64,000 bases of DNA from Mesorhizobium sp. (GCF_023954305.1 NZ_JAMLIG010000003.1:186001-250000); one strand, 5' to 3'. Shown: positions 8,621 through 17,409, counted from the stretch's first letter. Notes: generated by a model from the letters alone, not told the origin. Numbers and translations: made by a program.

Positions 8621-9225
8621 TTCGCGACCTCGATCGAACGTCGATACAGCGCAAACACCCCTGGCGCTCTCTCGCGGATACGCTTGACGTTGACAGCAAT
8701 CAGGAACTGCACGGCAAGACCCTGGATCATGCCTATGAAGAGCGCGACGGCAGCCCTCTCATCCAGTGAAACAGGCACCTCACCGCGTTCCTTTCCTTCG
8801 ATAGAAAGGCGGCCAAGGCGTTCGCCGTGAACCTGGAGCAGGGCTCGCGCCATGCGTTTGACCATCGTCCGCTCTGCACGTTGCAATTCTTCAAACAACA
8901 TCCGCGGCACGCCCGGATGTTTCGAGATGAAGTGGATATGAGCCACGAACGCGGCTTCTATGGCTTCAAGTGGAGAAGCGGCAGCTGCGGTTGCCTTGTC
9001 GATCCGGGCAGGCAAGCGCTCGCAAACCCATTGCATGACCGCTTGGAGAATGGCGTCCTTTGACGAGAAGTGCCGGAACAAGGCGCCCTGTGTCACACCC
9101 TTCCGCTTGGCGATGGCATCGGTCCTAATATCTGCAGGGTTTTGTTGCGCGGCGAGATCGATGACGGTTTCAACCGTCGTTTCGCGTCGCGCCTCCGCAG
9201 AAAGATTGGTTTGTCGAGAGAACAT
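8617..9225 (-). CDS. TetR-family repressor of the efflux operon
   Basis: A 202-residue TetR regulator. The N-terminal helix-turn-helix reads RTDAIAKRKGVTQGALFRHFSSKDAIL (recognition helix QGALFRHF), followed by a C-terminal dimer and ligand domain with PGVPRMLFEELQRAE and LDERAAVALFIGMIQGL. It is the first gene of an operon with the HTH-less paralogue, adaptor, permease, ATPase and TolC. A perfect 8-8 inverted repeat 14 bases upstream of its ATG is the likely operator, so it should repress itself and the pump until a ligand binds. It is very similar to the TetR at 12912-13529, which sits beside a ruined RND pump; one likely derives from the other. Confidence 0.92.
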   Translation of the reverse strand: MFSRQTNLSAEARRETTVETVIDLAAQQNPADIRTDAIAKRKGVTQGALFRHFSSKDAILQAVMQWVCERLPARIDKATAAAASPLEAIEAAFVAHIHFISKHPGVPRMLFEELQRAERTMVKRMARALLQVHGERLGRLSIEGKERGEVPVSLDERAAVALFIGMIQGLAVQFLIAVNVKRIRERAPGVFALYRRSIEVAK

Positions 9226-9238
9226 CGGGGGTCTTAAA

Positions 9239-9258
9239 GATAGTAATTACTTACTATC
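9239..9258. promoter_or_regulatory. Probable TetR operator
   Basis: GATAGTAA-TTAC-TTACTATC is a perfect 8-base inverted repeat with a 4-base spacer, 14 bases upstream of the TetR start at 9225. A closely related sequence lies in the same position before the second TetR (13545-13564). The matching position and sequence before two paralogous repressors support an autoregulatory operator. Confidence 0.75.
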
Positions 9259-9456
9259 TATCAGCCGAAATCGCTCTTTGCAAGAGCGAAAAAGCGTCTG
9301 ATCAAACCAGTCGGACACGCTCATGGAACGGCGAAAGAGCATCGGGCGGGCCAGAAAAAGCAGCCTCTAGCCCTGCCATCAATAGAAGTTGTGGCCAGAC
9401 CGCCTCGATCCCGGCGCCGCGCCTGAGCTACTGCGCGAGTGAGTTGCGCGCGCAGT

Positions 9457-9909
9457 TCAGCCGTGTCCATCACGGCCAATGCCGATGCGTGCTCCAAGGT
9501 GCTTCGGGTCGGCGGCGATGGTCAGCATCGTCTCCGACGCCGCCTTGAACAGCAGGTCGTAGACTACTGCCGTGTTCTGGAAGGCGATGTCGGCGACCTC
9601 GGTGGGCAGCGTGAACACGACGTGGAAGTAGCCGACCGGAAGCAGGTCGGCCTCGCGCTCGGCAAGCCATGTCCGGGCCGCCGCGCCCCGGCACTTCGGG
9701 CAGTGCCGGTTGCGGCACGAGTTGTAGGCAATCCGCCACTGGCCGCGGTCCTCGTAGGCCTCGACGTGACCGCCGAGGGCTGCAGTGCGGCAATGCTCAA
9801 TCGCCGACATGACCTTGAGCTGGGTGAGGTTCAGATGCCCGGCATGGGAGGCCCTGTAGGCAGGCCCTGCTGCGCGGAAGATGTCGGCGACCTCGATCGA
9901 GGCGCGCAC
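9457..9909 (-). pseudogene. IS91-family transposase, N-terminal fragment
   Basis: About 145 residues match the zinc-binding N terminus of IS91-type (Y2) transposases: IFRAAGPAYRASHAGHLNL, then the metal ligands in YNSCRNRHCPKCRG and the LPVGYFHVVFTLPTEV segment. The match ends at HLGARIGI and a short foreign tail ends the frame, so the two catalytic tyrosines are missing. The GTG start lies just after the stop of an integrase remnant, which is the usual order in rhizobial IS91 elements. The piece that should come next is found 3.7 kb away on the opposite strand (13620-13933). Confidence 0.85.
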
Positions 9910-9912
9910 GGC

Positions 9913-10187
9913 TCAGCCGGGCGGCGTCTTGCCCTCCATCAGCACCATCAGCCGGTCGAGCGGCCCGGTGACAGCGTGGATCGTCCGGGTCGAGACCTTG
10001 GCGTAGAGCGCGGTCGTCTATCCTCTGGCGCTGCGGTTTCGGGCGAGCGCCCGAGAAACGCGGCGAAGCACCGGACGTGACGAACGTAGTCCTGCCGCGT
10101 GTGGGAGCCGAGGCCACGCATGAGCATGTCGTGCTGCATGCGCTGGCGAAGCGCCGAAACGGGTGCATCGGTCGACAGGGTAGCCAT
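9913..10187 (-). pseudogene. Tyrosine integrase of an IS91-type element, internally deleted
   Basis: The first 55 residues give the SAM-like N-terminal domain of a phage-type integrase (QRMQHDMLMRGLGSHTRQDY, VRHVRCFAAFLGRSPE). The C-terminal end then appears in another frame as ALYAKVSTRTIHAVTGPLD and stops at 9913. The middle, including the catalytic Arg-His-Arg part of the domain, is gone. This integrase normally precedes the IS91 transposase in the same element, as it does here. Confidence 0.75.
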
Positions 10188-10331
10188 AGCGAGTCCCTCT
10201 CATTGAAGGGAACTCCATGGTCGGCTTGCCCGCCGCTTCCCGCTCAAAGGCTACGAATACTACGCCATCTCAGGCCTGGACGCCCCTCCCGCGAAGTGGG
10301 TTCGTAAATGAGATAATAAGGAGACATTACC

Positions 10332-10394
10332 ATGACGACGGTTTCACAACCGCAGCCCGCAAAGGGTCTGCGCGCGGTTCTTTATCTGCGGGTA
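10332..10394 (+). pseudogene. Serine recombinase start fragment
   Basis: An ATG with a good ribosome site (AAGGAGA, 4-5 bases upstream) begins MTTVSQPQPAKGLRAVLYLRV, the characteristic start of large serine recombinases, where YLRVS precedes the catalytic Ser. The match is lost exactly there, so the catalytic serine and everything beyond it are deleted. The following bases belong to an ISKra4 remnant. Confidence 0.55.
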
Positions 10395-10611
10395 TGTCCG
10401 CTCGAACCGCAGCGCGATTGTCAACTATGGAAAGCGCTATCGGGCCGGACTGCGAGTCGCCACGACCCTCGCCGAGTCGACAGTGAATTCACTCGTCGGT
10501 AAGCGGATGGTCAAGAAGCAGCAGATGCGATGGTCGCTCCACGGCGCGCACATGCTCATGCAGATCCGGACAGCAGAGATCGACGGCGAACTTCGCAATC
10601 AATTACGGGCC
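10393..10611 (+). pseudogene. ISKra4-family transposase, C-terminal fragment
   Basis: The frame reads YVRSNRSAIVNYGKRYRAG, then LAESTVNSLVGKRMVKKQQM and RWSLHGAHMLMQIRTAEIDG, which is the conserved end of ISKra4-type transposases (residues around the final Glu region). The last 40 or so residues and the whole N-terminal part are absent. Confidence 0.7.
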
Positions 10612-10694
10612 CCTTTCCGACAGCCTGAACCGAGTGTACCTCCGATATACAATTCGAAACCGCCTCTTCTACGCGCTGCCTGACCCCAAAGAAA

Positions 10695-12500
10695 TTGCCG
10701 GTCTCCACGCCGGAGGAGAAGATCCTCTTTAACAGCGAACGTGCAGCGGTCCTTGAGGTCCGCAAAGCCCGCAGCCAGGATGCGCTGGGCGTGCTAGCGG
10801 ATGTTCAGGACTTCTTCGCACAAGAGGCTTCCCAGATGCCCCAAACGGTGAGCCTGTCGGTCGTTCAGGACATGACCACGATCGTTCGGGACCGCCTCCA
10901 GATGCTGATGGAAAATGGTGTGGTCAGGCTCCTGCTTATGCTCGGCGTTATGAGCGCCTTTTTTCAGCCACGCATCGCCTGGTGGGCTGCAATGAGCCTG
11001 CCAGTGGCTTTTTTTCGGGGCCTTCCTGGCGATGGCGTTGCTGGACCTGTCTCTCAACATAATCACGCTCGTCGCGCTGCTGAATGGCGATCGGTATCGT
11101 GATGGACGATTCCATCGTGATCGTGGACAGCATATCCGAGGAGGCCGGACGCGGACGAAGCGCTGTCGAGGCGGTCGCCTCAGGGACGAAGAGGGTCCTT
11201 CCGGGAGTCCTGTCATCGTTCTTTACCACCGTGGCCGTGTTCGGGCCGCTTTCGTAATCTCTCCGGGGAGCTGGGCGATGTCCTCCAGGTGCTGCCGGTC
11301 GTCCTCATTGCAGCTCTGGCAGCGAGCCGGTTGGAGGCTTTTTGGATACTGCCTCATCGCTTGCGCCATTCCGACGAGGAACTGCGGCAGGACAGCCGGC
11401 TGCGGGTTCGCAGGGCGTTCGACGCTTCCTTCGAATGGACGCGCGAACGCGCTGTTGGAGGTGCGGAGCATCCGCCATCGCAACCTCGTGGCCAGACTGC
11501 TCTTGATCGGTCTTTTCGGATCCGGCGGTTTCGTGGCAGGCGGCCACATCGGACGTGAAGCGATTGCCCGAGATCAACGGCGATGTTCTCGAAGCCCGCA
11601 TCCTTTTGCCACAGGGCACTCGTCTTGCCGAAACCGAGCGGGCAGTCGATCAGGTCACAGCCGCGCTCAAGCATGACAACAGGGAGCTGGTGCCGCGCCA
11701 ACCGGAGGGGCTTCCCTCGTGAAGTCGCTACAGGTACGCTTCAATCAGAACGCAAGCGCCGGGGAAGCAGGGGCCCACATGGCGACCATCGTCGTAGACC
11801 TGCTCAGCACCAAATGCGTAGCACTTCTCTCGACGAGGTCGTGGATCGGTGGCGCGCGGCCATCGGGGAATTTGAGCCTGATTTCTCTGGTCATCCGGGA
11901 ACCCGGCTTGGGCCCCAGGGTATCCCGATTGAGATCCGGATTATGGGAGACGACTTGAAGGAGTTGGAAAGCGCTGCATATGATCTCACGACCTTCCTCC
12001 GGGAATGTGCGGGCGTCTACAACGTCATGCACGATCTAAGACCGGGCAAACCGGAAATCCGCCTGACCGCGGCGGAGGCAGCACAGAGCCTCGGCCTCAC
12101 CGCAGGCGACATCGCAGGACAGCTGCGCCCGGCCTTTCTCGGCACGGTCGCAGCAACCTCGCAGGTGGGCCCGGAATCCTACGAGGTGGACGTTGTGGAG
12201 GCTGCGACCGATCGCAACAACATCGATGATCTTCGCAACTTCACGGTCACCGCGCCCTGCGGTGCCCAGGTGCCCCTGGCGGCAGTAGCAAACCTCGAGC
12301 ATGGTCGTGGCTGGGCTAGGGCAACGCGCGGGCGGTTACCGTCGAAGCAAATGTCGACGGCAAGATCGGCAATGCCGAGGCTATCGTCGCGGATCTCCAG
12401 GCAGGCGAATTCCGGAGACTTGCAGAGCGCTATCCGGGGGTGCGACTGGAATTCAAAGGCCAGGCAGCCAAGTCGCAGATCACCATAGTCTCCATCCGAC
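10695..12500 (+). pseudogene. RND efflux permease (AcrB/MdtB-like), decayed
   Basis: Segments of an RND permease appear in order but in changing frames: a periplasmic stretch (ERAAVLEVRKARSQDALGVL, SLSVVQDMTTIVRDRLQML), membrane helices (VVRLLLMLGVMSAFFQPR, LDLSLNIITLVALL), the motif IGIVMDDSIVIVDSISEEAG, then VLQVLPVVLIAALAAS, EINGDVLEARILLPQGTRL, GIPIEIRIMGDDLKELES and LTAGDIAGQLRPAFLGTVAA. At least five frame changes and internal deletions are visible, and the first 250 and last 300 or so residues are missing. It is clearly dead. The neighbouring TetR (12912-13529, convergent) may once have controlled it. Confidence 0.85.
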
Positions 12501-12911
12501 GGGGTAGGAGTGCGCTGATCATGACCCGACTGCTGTTGGCGAATGAGAGGCGCCGGACCGACTCGATCCGCTGCATACCGTCGCTTCCGAACACCTTCGC
12601 ATCGCCACCGATCCATCACCCGAGGAGGTCAAAGATGCAAATCCCGACATGAGCTAGGAACCGCAAGTAAACATCGTTCTCGGAGGAAATATATCTCTTC
12701 CCAGTTTCCTTCTCGGTAAAGTCCGAGAGCCACGTTTCTGTATATAATAGATTAATCTGAGCTCCAATACTATGTGCGGAGAGAACATATCTTTTGATAA
12801 GGGCATATGCTGAGCTTTTTCATCCTTTTACTAGGCCGCCTCATCCGGTGTCCGCAATCGTAGCGATTGAAAGCTGTACCTTTGTATGGCGTTCGAAGCA
12901 CTGGGACAGGA

Positions 12912-13529
12912 TTATGAGCCGTGATCCAGCGTTCGCAGTGAGCGTTTGTAAAGTGCGAAAACCCCCGGGGCGCTGGCACGGATACGCTTGACGTCGCCGG
13001 CAAGAAGAGCCTGCATAACGAGCCCCTGGATGGTGCCGATGAAAAGTATGACAGCGGCTTTTTCGTCCAGCGAAGCAGCCATTTCTCCGCGCTCCTTACC
13101 GTCCGCAACGAACCGGGCGAGGCGCTCTCCATAACGCTGGATCAAGGTCTGCGCCATCCGCTTGGCCACCGTTTGCTCAGCGCGCTGTAACTCTCCAAAC
13201 AGCATCCTAGGCACGCCAGGATATTCAGTAATGAAATCTATATGTGCCATGAACGCTGCCTCCAGCGCATCGAGAGGAGAAGCAGCACTGGAGGTTGCCT
13301 TTTCGACGCGAGCCAGCAGACGTTCCGAAACCCATTCCATCACTGCCTGAAGGATCGCATCCTTTGAAGGAAAGTGTCTGAACAGCGCCCCTTGGGTCAC
13401 GCCCATCCGTTTGGCAATCGCCCCGGTCGTAATATCGGTTGGGTTCTGCTCCGCCGCGAGTTCGATGACGGTCTCGACTGTTATTTCGCGCCGCTCCTCC
13501 GCTGGAAGATAGGCTGATCGAGAGATCAT
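12912..13529 (-). CDS. TetR-family repressor, paralogue of the one at 8617
   Basis: A 205-residue TetR protein, highly similar along its whole length to the regulator at 8617-9225: TTGAIAKRMGVTQGALFRHF, PGVPRMLFGELQRAEQTV, LDEKAAVILFIGTIQGL. The HTH and ligand domains are complete. A near-palindrome 15 bases upstream resembles the operator of the other TetR. No intact pump gene lies beside it; the RND permease remnant at 10695-12500 is convergent. It may now be an orphan that cross-regulates the ABC efflux operon through the shared operator type. Confidence 0.9.
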   Translation of the reverse strand: MISRSAYLPAEERREITVETVIELAAEQNPTDITTGAIAKRMGVTQGALFRHFPSKDAILQAVMEWVSERLLARVEKATSSAASPLDALEAAFMAHIDFITEYPGVPRMLFGELQRAEQTVAKRMAQTLIQRYGERLARFVADGKERGEMAASLDEKAAVILFIGTIQGLVMQALLAGDVKRIRASAPGVFALYKRSLRTLDHGS

Positions 13530-13544
13530 TGCGTTGCTCCTAAA

Positions 13545-13564
13545 GATAGTGATTGACTACTACC
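13545..13564. promoter_or_regulatory. Probable TetR operator (imperfect)
   Basis: GATAGTGATTGACTACTACC matches the perfect operator at 9239-9258 at most positions and has the same distance to the start of a TetR gene. The arms are imperfect here (GATAGT / ACTACC). Confidence 0.6.
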
Positions 13565-13619
13565 TAACCAAACGGGCAGCTTCGTTGCAAGGTTTAAATG
13601 GCCATGCGTGTAACATTGG

Positions 13620-13933
13620 GTGTTGGCGTTAGACCGCCATTTGACTGTGCACATGATCGTACCGGTCGGCGGCATCGCGCCTGACGAGAGCCGCTGGATC
13701 TCGTCACGCCTAGCCTTCCTGCTTCCAGTGCGCGGGCTCGGCACGCTGTTCCGGCGGCTCTTTCTCACCCGGCTGGTCGCTCTGCACGATGCCGGGCGGC
13801 TTGGCTTCTCGGGACCATGGCGCACCTCACCGATCGACGGGCCTTCCTGCGCCACCTTGCCCCCGTCCGGACAAAGCGCTGGGTCGTCTACGCCAAGGCG
13901 CCGTGCGCGGGGCCGGAGGCGGTGCTCGCCTAC
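13620..13933 (+). pseudogene. IS91-family transposase, central fragment
   Basis: The frame reads HLTVHMIVPVGGIAPDESRW, FLLPVRGLGTLFRRLFLTRL, VALHDAGRLGF, then shifts and continues HLTDRRAFLRHLAP, RWVVYAKAPCAGPEAVLAY. This is the middle of an IS91 transposase, just before the catalytic tyrosine region (SRYTHRVAISN in relatives), which is absent. It starts about 15 residues after the point where the minus-strand fragment at 9457-9909 stops. Confidence 0.8.
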
Positions 13934-14002
13934 CGCCAGCTGGATAATGCGGTCTGCAAATTGTGGCGTTCTGACGGCATCCCGAGCAAGCAGGGGGCCT
14001 CC

Positions 14003-14746
14003 TCAGCCGGGGCGACACCCTGCACGAAATGCTGGGCATTTGAAGGCCAACGGTCGCTCCCGCCCGGCAAACTCGGAAAGTCGCGCGACGTCGCGGACCA
14101 CGACGATGTTCTGGTCTATCCACACGCCTACCGATTGTAGCCGCTGGAAAGCGCGCGACAGACTTTCGGGTTTCATGCCGAGCCTCCCAGCGATGAGCAG
14201 TTTCTCATAAGGCAGGGAGATCGTGCAGGATCCGCGTGTAACCGGCGCCAGTGCGACAAGGAAGTTGGCCAGCCTCTGGGGGCCGGTGCGCGCCTTCAAC
14301 TCCTCGATCTGGTCAACCAGCTTCCTAAGGTGCAGCGATGTGGAAGCAAGCATTGCGAGGCCGACTTCCGGACTTGACCGGATCAGTTCGATGATCCTGC
14401 GTGCCGGTACAGCGAGCAAGCGCGCGTCGGTGACGGTCTCGCCGCTGACAGGGTATTCCCCGCCCGTGAGGCATGGTGCGTCGGCGAGGCAGTCGCCGCG
14501 CGAGAACACGCCAACAACCGCTTCATCGCCCCCAACGGTCATACGGAAGAGCTTCGCCCACCCTTCCAGTACGAGATAGAACGCCGTCGCTGGCTCACCC
14601 TGCTCGAAGAGCGTTGAATGTCGCACACGCACCTGGAATTCCGACTGTGCCAGCAGCGCATCGAATGCGTTCGTCGGCAGAGCGGAAAACATCGGCGCCC
14701 CACGGATCGCTTCGCGATCGCTCCGACTGAGAAGAAATCCTCCCAT
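14003..14746 (-). CDS. Crp/Fnr-family regulator, NnrR/DNR type
   Basis: A 247-residue regulator: cyclic-nucleotide-binding-like fold (FEQGEPATAFYLVLEGWAKL, GDEAVVGVFSRGDCLADAPCL), dimerisation helix (MLASTSLHLRKLVDQIEELKARTGPQR) and a winged HTH (LPYEKLLIAGRLGMKPESLSRAFQRL). The start at 14746 has GGGGAGGA upstream; a longer reading to 14896 has poor sequence. There is no N-terminal Cys cluster as in FNR, so it should not sense oxygen through Fe-S; NO-responsive DNR/NnrR proteins are the nearest fit. It is divergent from the heme-copper enzyme cluster with an FNR-type box between, so that cluster is the likely target. The C-terminal 25 residues are unusual and next to IS91 debris. Confidence 0.88.
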   Translation of the reverse strand: MGGFLLSRSDREAIRGAPMFSALPTNAFDALLAQSEFQVRVRHSTLFEQGEPATAFYLVLEGWAKLFRMTVGGDEAVVGVFSRGDCLADAPCLTGGEYPVSGETVTDARLLAVPARRIIELIRSSPEVGLAMLASTSLHLRKLVDQIEELKARTGPQRLANFLVALAPVTRGSCTISLPYEKLLIAGRLGMKPESLSRAFQRLQSVGVWIDQNIVVVRDVARLSEFAGRERPLAFKCPAFRAGCRPG

Positions 14747-14872
14747 CGTCCCATCCTCCCCGGAAACTCGACCACATCGGGCGTGAGAGAACTTTGCGCT
14801 AGCGCAACGTCCCGAGGGGTTAGGTCCGCAATCTCGGCTCGGATTACGCCACCGCTGCTCCGGCCCTACCGC

Positions 14873-14886
14873 TTGACTTTGGTCAA
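14873..14886. promoter_or_regulatory. FNR/NnrR-type box
   Basis: TTGACTTTGGTCAA: perfect 5-base arms (TTGAC/GTCAA) in the TTG-N8-CAA spacing of Crp/Fnr-family sites. It lies between the divergent Crp/Fnr gene (start 14746) and the first gene of the heme-copper cluster (14944), centred about 64 bases before that start. Confidence 0.75.
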
Positions 14887-14943
14887 GTGGGTCCAATCGC
14901 GCGCGGCCGTAACATTGAGCATTGAAACGCGCCTTTCAGGAGA

Positions 14944-15114
14944 ATGACGGTGAATGACAACCCAAAGTCGGAGCCACATCGAGAAAGGATCCCGGCGATG
15001 CAGCAAGTCCTCGACAATCCGTTCCTGCTTCTCTTCATCGGGATCACCGTTCCAACGATCCTCTACATCGTGTGGGGCGTGATGGAGATCGCCTCCATCC
15101 CCGTCGCACCCTGA
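14944..15114 (+). CDS. Small single-TM subunit of the heme-copper enzyme
   Basis: A 56-residue protein with a hydrophilic N terminus and one membrane helix (FLLLFIGITVPTILYIVWGVM). It begins with ATG 17 codons before a second Met that could also serve. It lies 20 bases before the CuA subunit gene. Small single-helix polypeptides (subunit IIa/CbaD-like) accompany B-type heme-copper enzymes, so this is likely the third subunit. It is short and easy to miss in automatic annotation. Confidence 0.7.
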   Translation: MTVNDNPKSEPHRERIPAMQQVLDNPFLLLFIGITVPTILYIVWGVMEIASIPVAP

Positions 15115-15134
15115 TCTCTGTCCAGGGGAACAAC

Positions 15135-15668
15135 ATGGCAATCTCACCTCCCGAAAACCGGCTCTGGTGGAACGAACCGGTCGAGCGCGTCGAAATCGGC
15201 TGGATCGTCGTCGCCTTCCTGTGGGGCCTGTTCATGTTCATCTTCATGATTGCCTGGCACTTCATCGGCGGACAGAACTTGTCGACCGAAACCTACCGCA
15301 TCACGCCCGCGGCCTATCAGGAGAAGGTCGCGGCATTCGCCGAGAAGTACCAGGTGGCCGAAGAGGCCGGTGTGCCGGTGGTGCGGCCGCCAGCCGGCGA
15401 GGATATCTACCTTCTCGCCCGGCTTTGGGAATGGTGGCCGATCCTCGAGCTGAAGAAGGGGCAGAGTTATCGCTTCCATCTGTCGTCGGCGGATTGGCAG
15501 CATGGCTTCTCGCTGCAGCCGGTAAACATCAACATCTCGGTTCACCCCGGCTACGAGCAGATCATCACCATCACGCCGACCGAGGCGGGTGAGTTCGGCA
15601 TCGCTTGCAATGAGTACTGCGGAATCGGGCATCACCAGATGACCGGCCGCCTCCGCGTCGTCGAATAG
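15135..15668 (+). CDS. Heme-copper enzyme subunit II with CuA site (NorS-like)
   Basis: A 177-residue subunit II: one N-terminal membrane helix (IVVAFLWGLFMFIFMIAWHF) and a cupredoxin domain. The CuA ligands are all present: His123 in DWQHGF, Cys158 and Cys162 in CNEYC, Glu160, His166 and Met169 (GIGHHQM). It therefore accepts electrons from a soluble donor such as cytochrome c or a cupredoxin. Start chosen at the ATG after AGGGGAA. It is followed 13 bases later by subunit I. By gene order (II-I-SenC) and the unusual subunit I, it corresponds to NorS of the norSY-senC type of NO reductase; an oxygen reductase cannot be ruled out. Confidence 0.85.
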   Translation: MAISPPENRLWWNEPVERVEIGWIVVAFLWGLFMFIFMIAWHFIGGQNLSTETYRITPAAYQEKVAAFAEKYQVAEEAGVPVVRPPAGEDIYLLARLWEWWPILELKKGQSYRFHLSSADWQHGFSLQPVNINISVHPGYEQIITITPTEAGEFGIACNEYCGIGHHQMTGRLRVVE

Positions 15669-15681
15669 GCAGGAGAGGATA

Positions 15682-17409
15682 ATGACAGCCATAGACGTAC
15701 CTCACGCGGGTTCCCCGGCGATCACGACGCACTTCCGCACGTGCAGGTTTACCGGCTTGAAGGTCGACATCGCGGCGCAGCGGCTGATCATGGCAAACGC
15801 CGTGGCAGCTGTTGTCTTCCTCGCCGTCGGTGGCCTGATGGGGCTGCTGATTGCGCTCACCCGCTGGCCGGCGGTGCATCTTCTTCCATCAGAGTGGTTC
15901 TACCTGGTGCTCACCGGGCACGGGGCTAACGTTCTGCTCTTTTGGATTATCTTCTTCGAGATAGCGCTACTTTACTTCGCCTCCGCGATCCTTTTGGGCT
16001 CGCGCCTGGCCATGCCGAAGCTCGGCTGGGTCTCCTTCGCACTGATGATAGTCGGCGCGGTGATGACGAACGTCGCTGTGTTCCAAGGCGATTCGAGCGT
16101 TATGTTCACCTCCTATCCGCCGATGCAGGCCGCCCCGCACTTCTATCTCGGCCTGATCGTCTTCGCTGTCGGAGCGCTGATCGGTGTTGGTCTGTTCTTT
16201 GGGACGCTCGTAATCGCGCATGCGGAACGCACCTATGAAGGCTCGATCCCGCTCGTCACCTTCGGGGCATTGACGGCTGCGATCATCGCCGTCTTCACCA
16301 TTGCCTCCGGTGCCATCATCCTGATCCCGACTTTCCTCTGGTCGCTCGGACTTATCACAGAGATCGACCCGCTGATGTACAAGGTCATCTGGTGGGGCAT
16401 GGGTCATTCCTCGCAGCAGATGAACGTCGCCGCGCATGTCTCCGTCTGGTACGCGATCGGCGCCCTCACCATCGGCGCCAAGCCCCTATCGGAAAAGGTA
16501 AGCCGCTCGGCCTTCCTTCTTTACATCCTTTTCCTGCAACTCGCGTCCGCCCACCATTTGCTTGCTGATCCGGGCATGAGCGCCACGTGGAAGATCGTCA
16601 ACACTAGCTACATGATGTATCTCGCCGTTCTCGGATCGCTGATCCACGGCCTCACTGTGCCCGGCGCGCTGGAAGCGGCGCAGCGGCGCAACGGCTACAC
16701 CAAGGGCGTCTTCGAGTGGCTGCGCAAGGCGCCCTGGGGCAACCCGGCCTTCTCGGGCATGTTCCTGTCGCTCGTCATGTTCGGCTTCATCGGCGGCATC
16801 TCCGGAGTCGTGCTCGGCACGGAGCAGCTCAACCTCCTGATGCACAACACGGTCTACGTGCCCGGGCACTTCCACGGCACCGTGGTCGCCGGCACGACGC
16901 TCGCCTTCATGGCGATGACATACTACGTGCTGCCGCTGATCTTTCAGCGCGACATCATCTGGCCGAAACTCGCGCGCTGGCAGCCATATCTCTTCGGGCT
17001 GGGCGTCGCGGGCATCTCGATGTTCATGATGGGCGCGGGCACTCTGGGCGTTCCGCGCAGGCATTGGGACATCACCTTCAGTGACGCCAACCTGCAGTTC
17101 GAGCTTCCCTCGGCCGCCTTCCTGATGATGGGGTTGAACGGCATATCGGCGATCATCGCGACGGTTGGGGGCGTGCTCTACGTCCTCATCACGGTCGGCA
17201 CCGTGCTCTGGGGCAAACGCCTCGACCGCGGGGAAGCGCCGCTCGCCTTCCCCTTGCACAACAAGGCCGCGACCGTCGCCGAATACGGCAGCCACGCGAC
17301 GGTCAAGCTGCCCGGGACGATCGTCCTTGTCTCGATCTTCTTTATGTCCTTCGTCCTCTACTACTTCGTCAACTGGAAGTACCTGTCGGAACTCTGGCTG
17401 TTCCGCTGA
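15682..17409 (+). CDS. Heme-copper enzyme subunit I, probable NO reductase (NorY/sNOR-like)
   Basis: A 575-residue, multi-helix subunit I. Metal ligands are visible: His80 (TGHGANVLLFW) and His398 for the low-spin heme, His396 for the high-spin heme (VPGHFHG), and His242, His291 and His292 for CuB (GMGH; SAHHLL). The tyrosine that is cross-linked to the CuB histidine in oxygen reductases (H-P-x-x-Y) is absent: the position reads H242-S-S-Q-Q246. The heme-copper families with this Tyr missing are NO reductases. With a CuA subunit and SenC beside it, the sNOR (NorSY) group known from ammonia oxidisers is the best match I can name, eNOR-like being an alternative. It would reduce NO to N2O at the membrane. 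The denitrification setting and FNR-type box agree. Confidence 0.8.
   Translation: MTAIDVPHAGSPAITTHFRTCRFTGLKVDIAAQRLIMANAVAAVVFLAVGGLMGLLIALTRWPAVHLLPSEWFYLVLTGHGANVLLFWIIFFEIALLYFASAILLGSRLAMPKLGWVSFALMIVGAVMTNVAVFQGDSSVMFTSYPPMQAAPHFYLGLIVFAVGALIGVGLFFGTLVIAHAERTYEGSIPLVTFGALTAAIIAVFTIASGAIILIPTFLWSLGLITEIDPLMYKVIWWGMGHSSQQMNVAAHVSVWYAIGALTIGAKPLSEKVSRSAFLLYILFLQLASAHHLLADPGMSATWKIVNTSYMMYLAVLGSLIHGLTVPGALEAAQRRNGYTKGVFEWLRKAPWGNPAFSGMFLSLVMFGFIGGISGVVLGTEQLNLLMHNTVYVPGHFHGTVVAGTTLAFMAMTYYVLPLIFQRDIIWPKLARWQPYLFGLGVAGISMFMMGAGTLGVPRRHWDITFSDANLQFELPSAAFLMMGLNGISAIIATVGGVLYVLITVGTVLWGKRLDRGEAPLAFPLHNKAATVAEYGSHATVKLPGTIVLVSIFFMSFVLYYFVNWKYLSELWLFR

Noticed and set aside
9270..9295. Hairpin CGCTCTT-TGC-AAGAGCG followed by A-rich bases.
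   Set aside because: Looks like a terminator but no gene on the plus strand ends nearby; probably chance or debris.
12501..12656. Short frame ending near 12656 (HTVASEHLRIATDPSPEEV).
   Set aside because: May be the end of another pump component, but I cannot link it to a family and it lies in decayed sequence.
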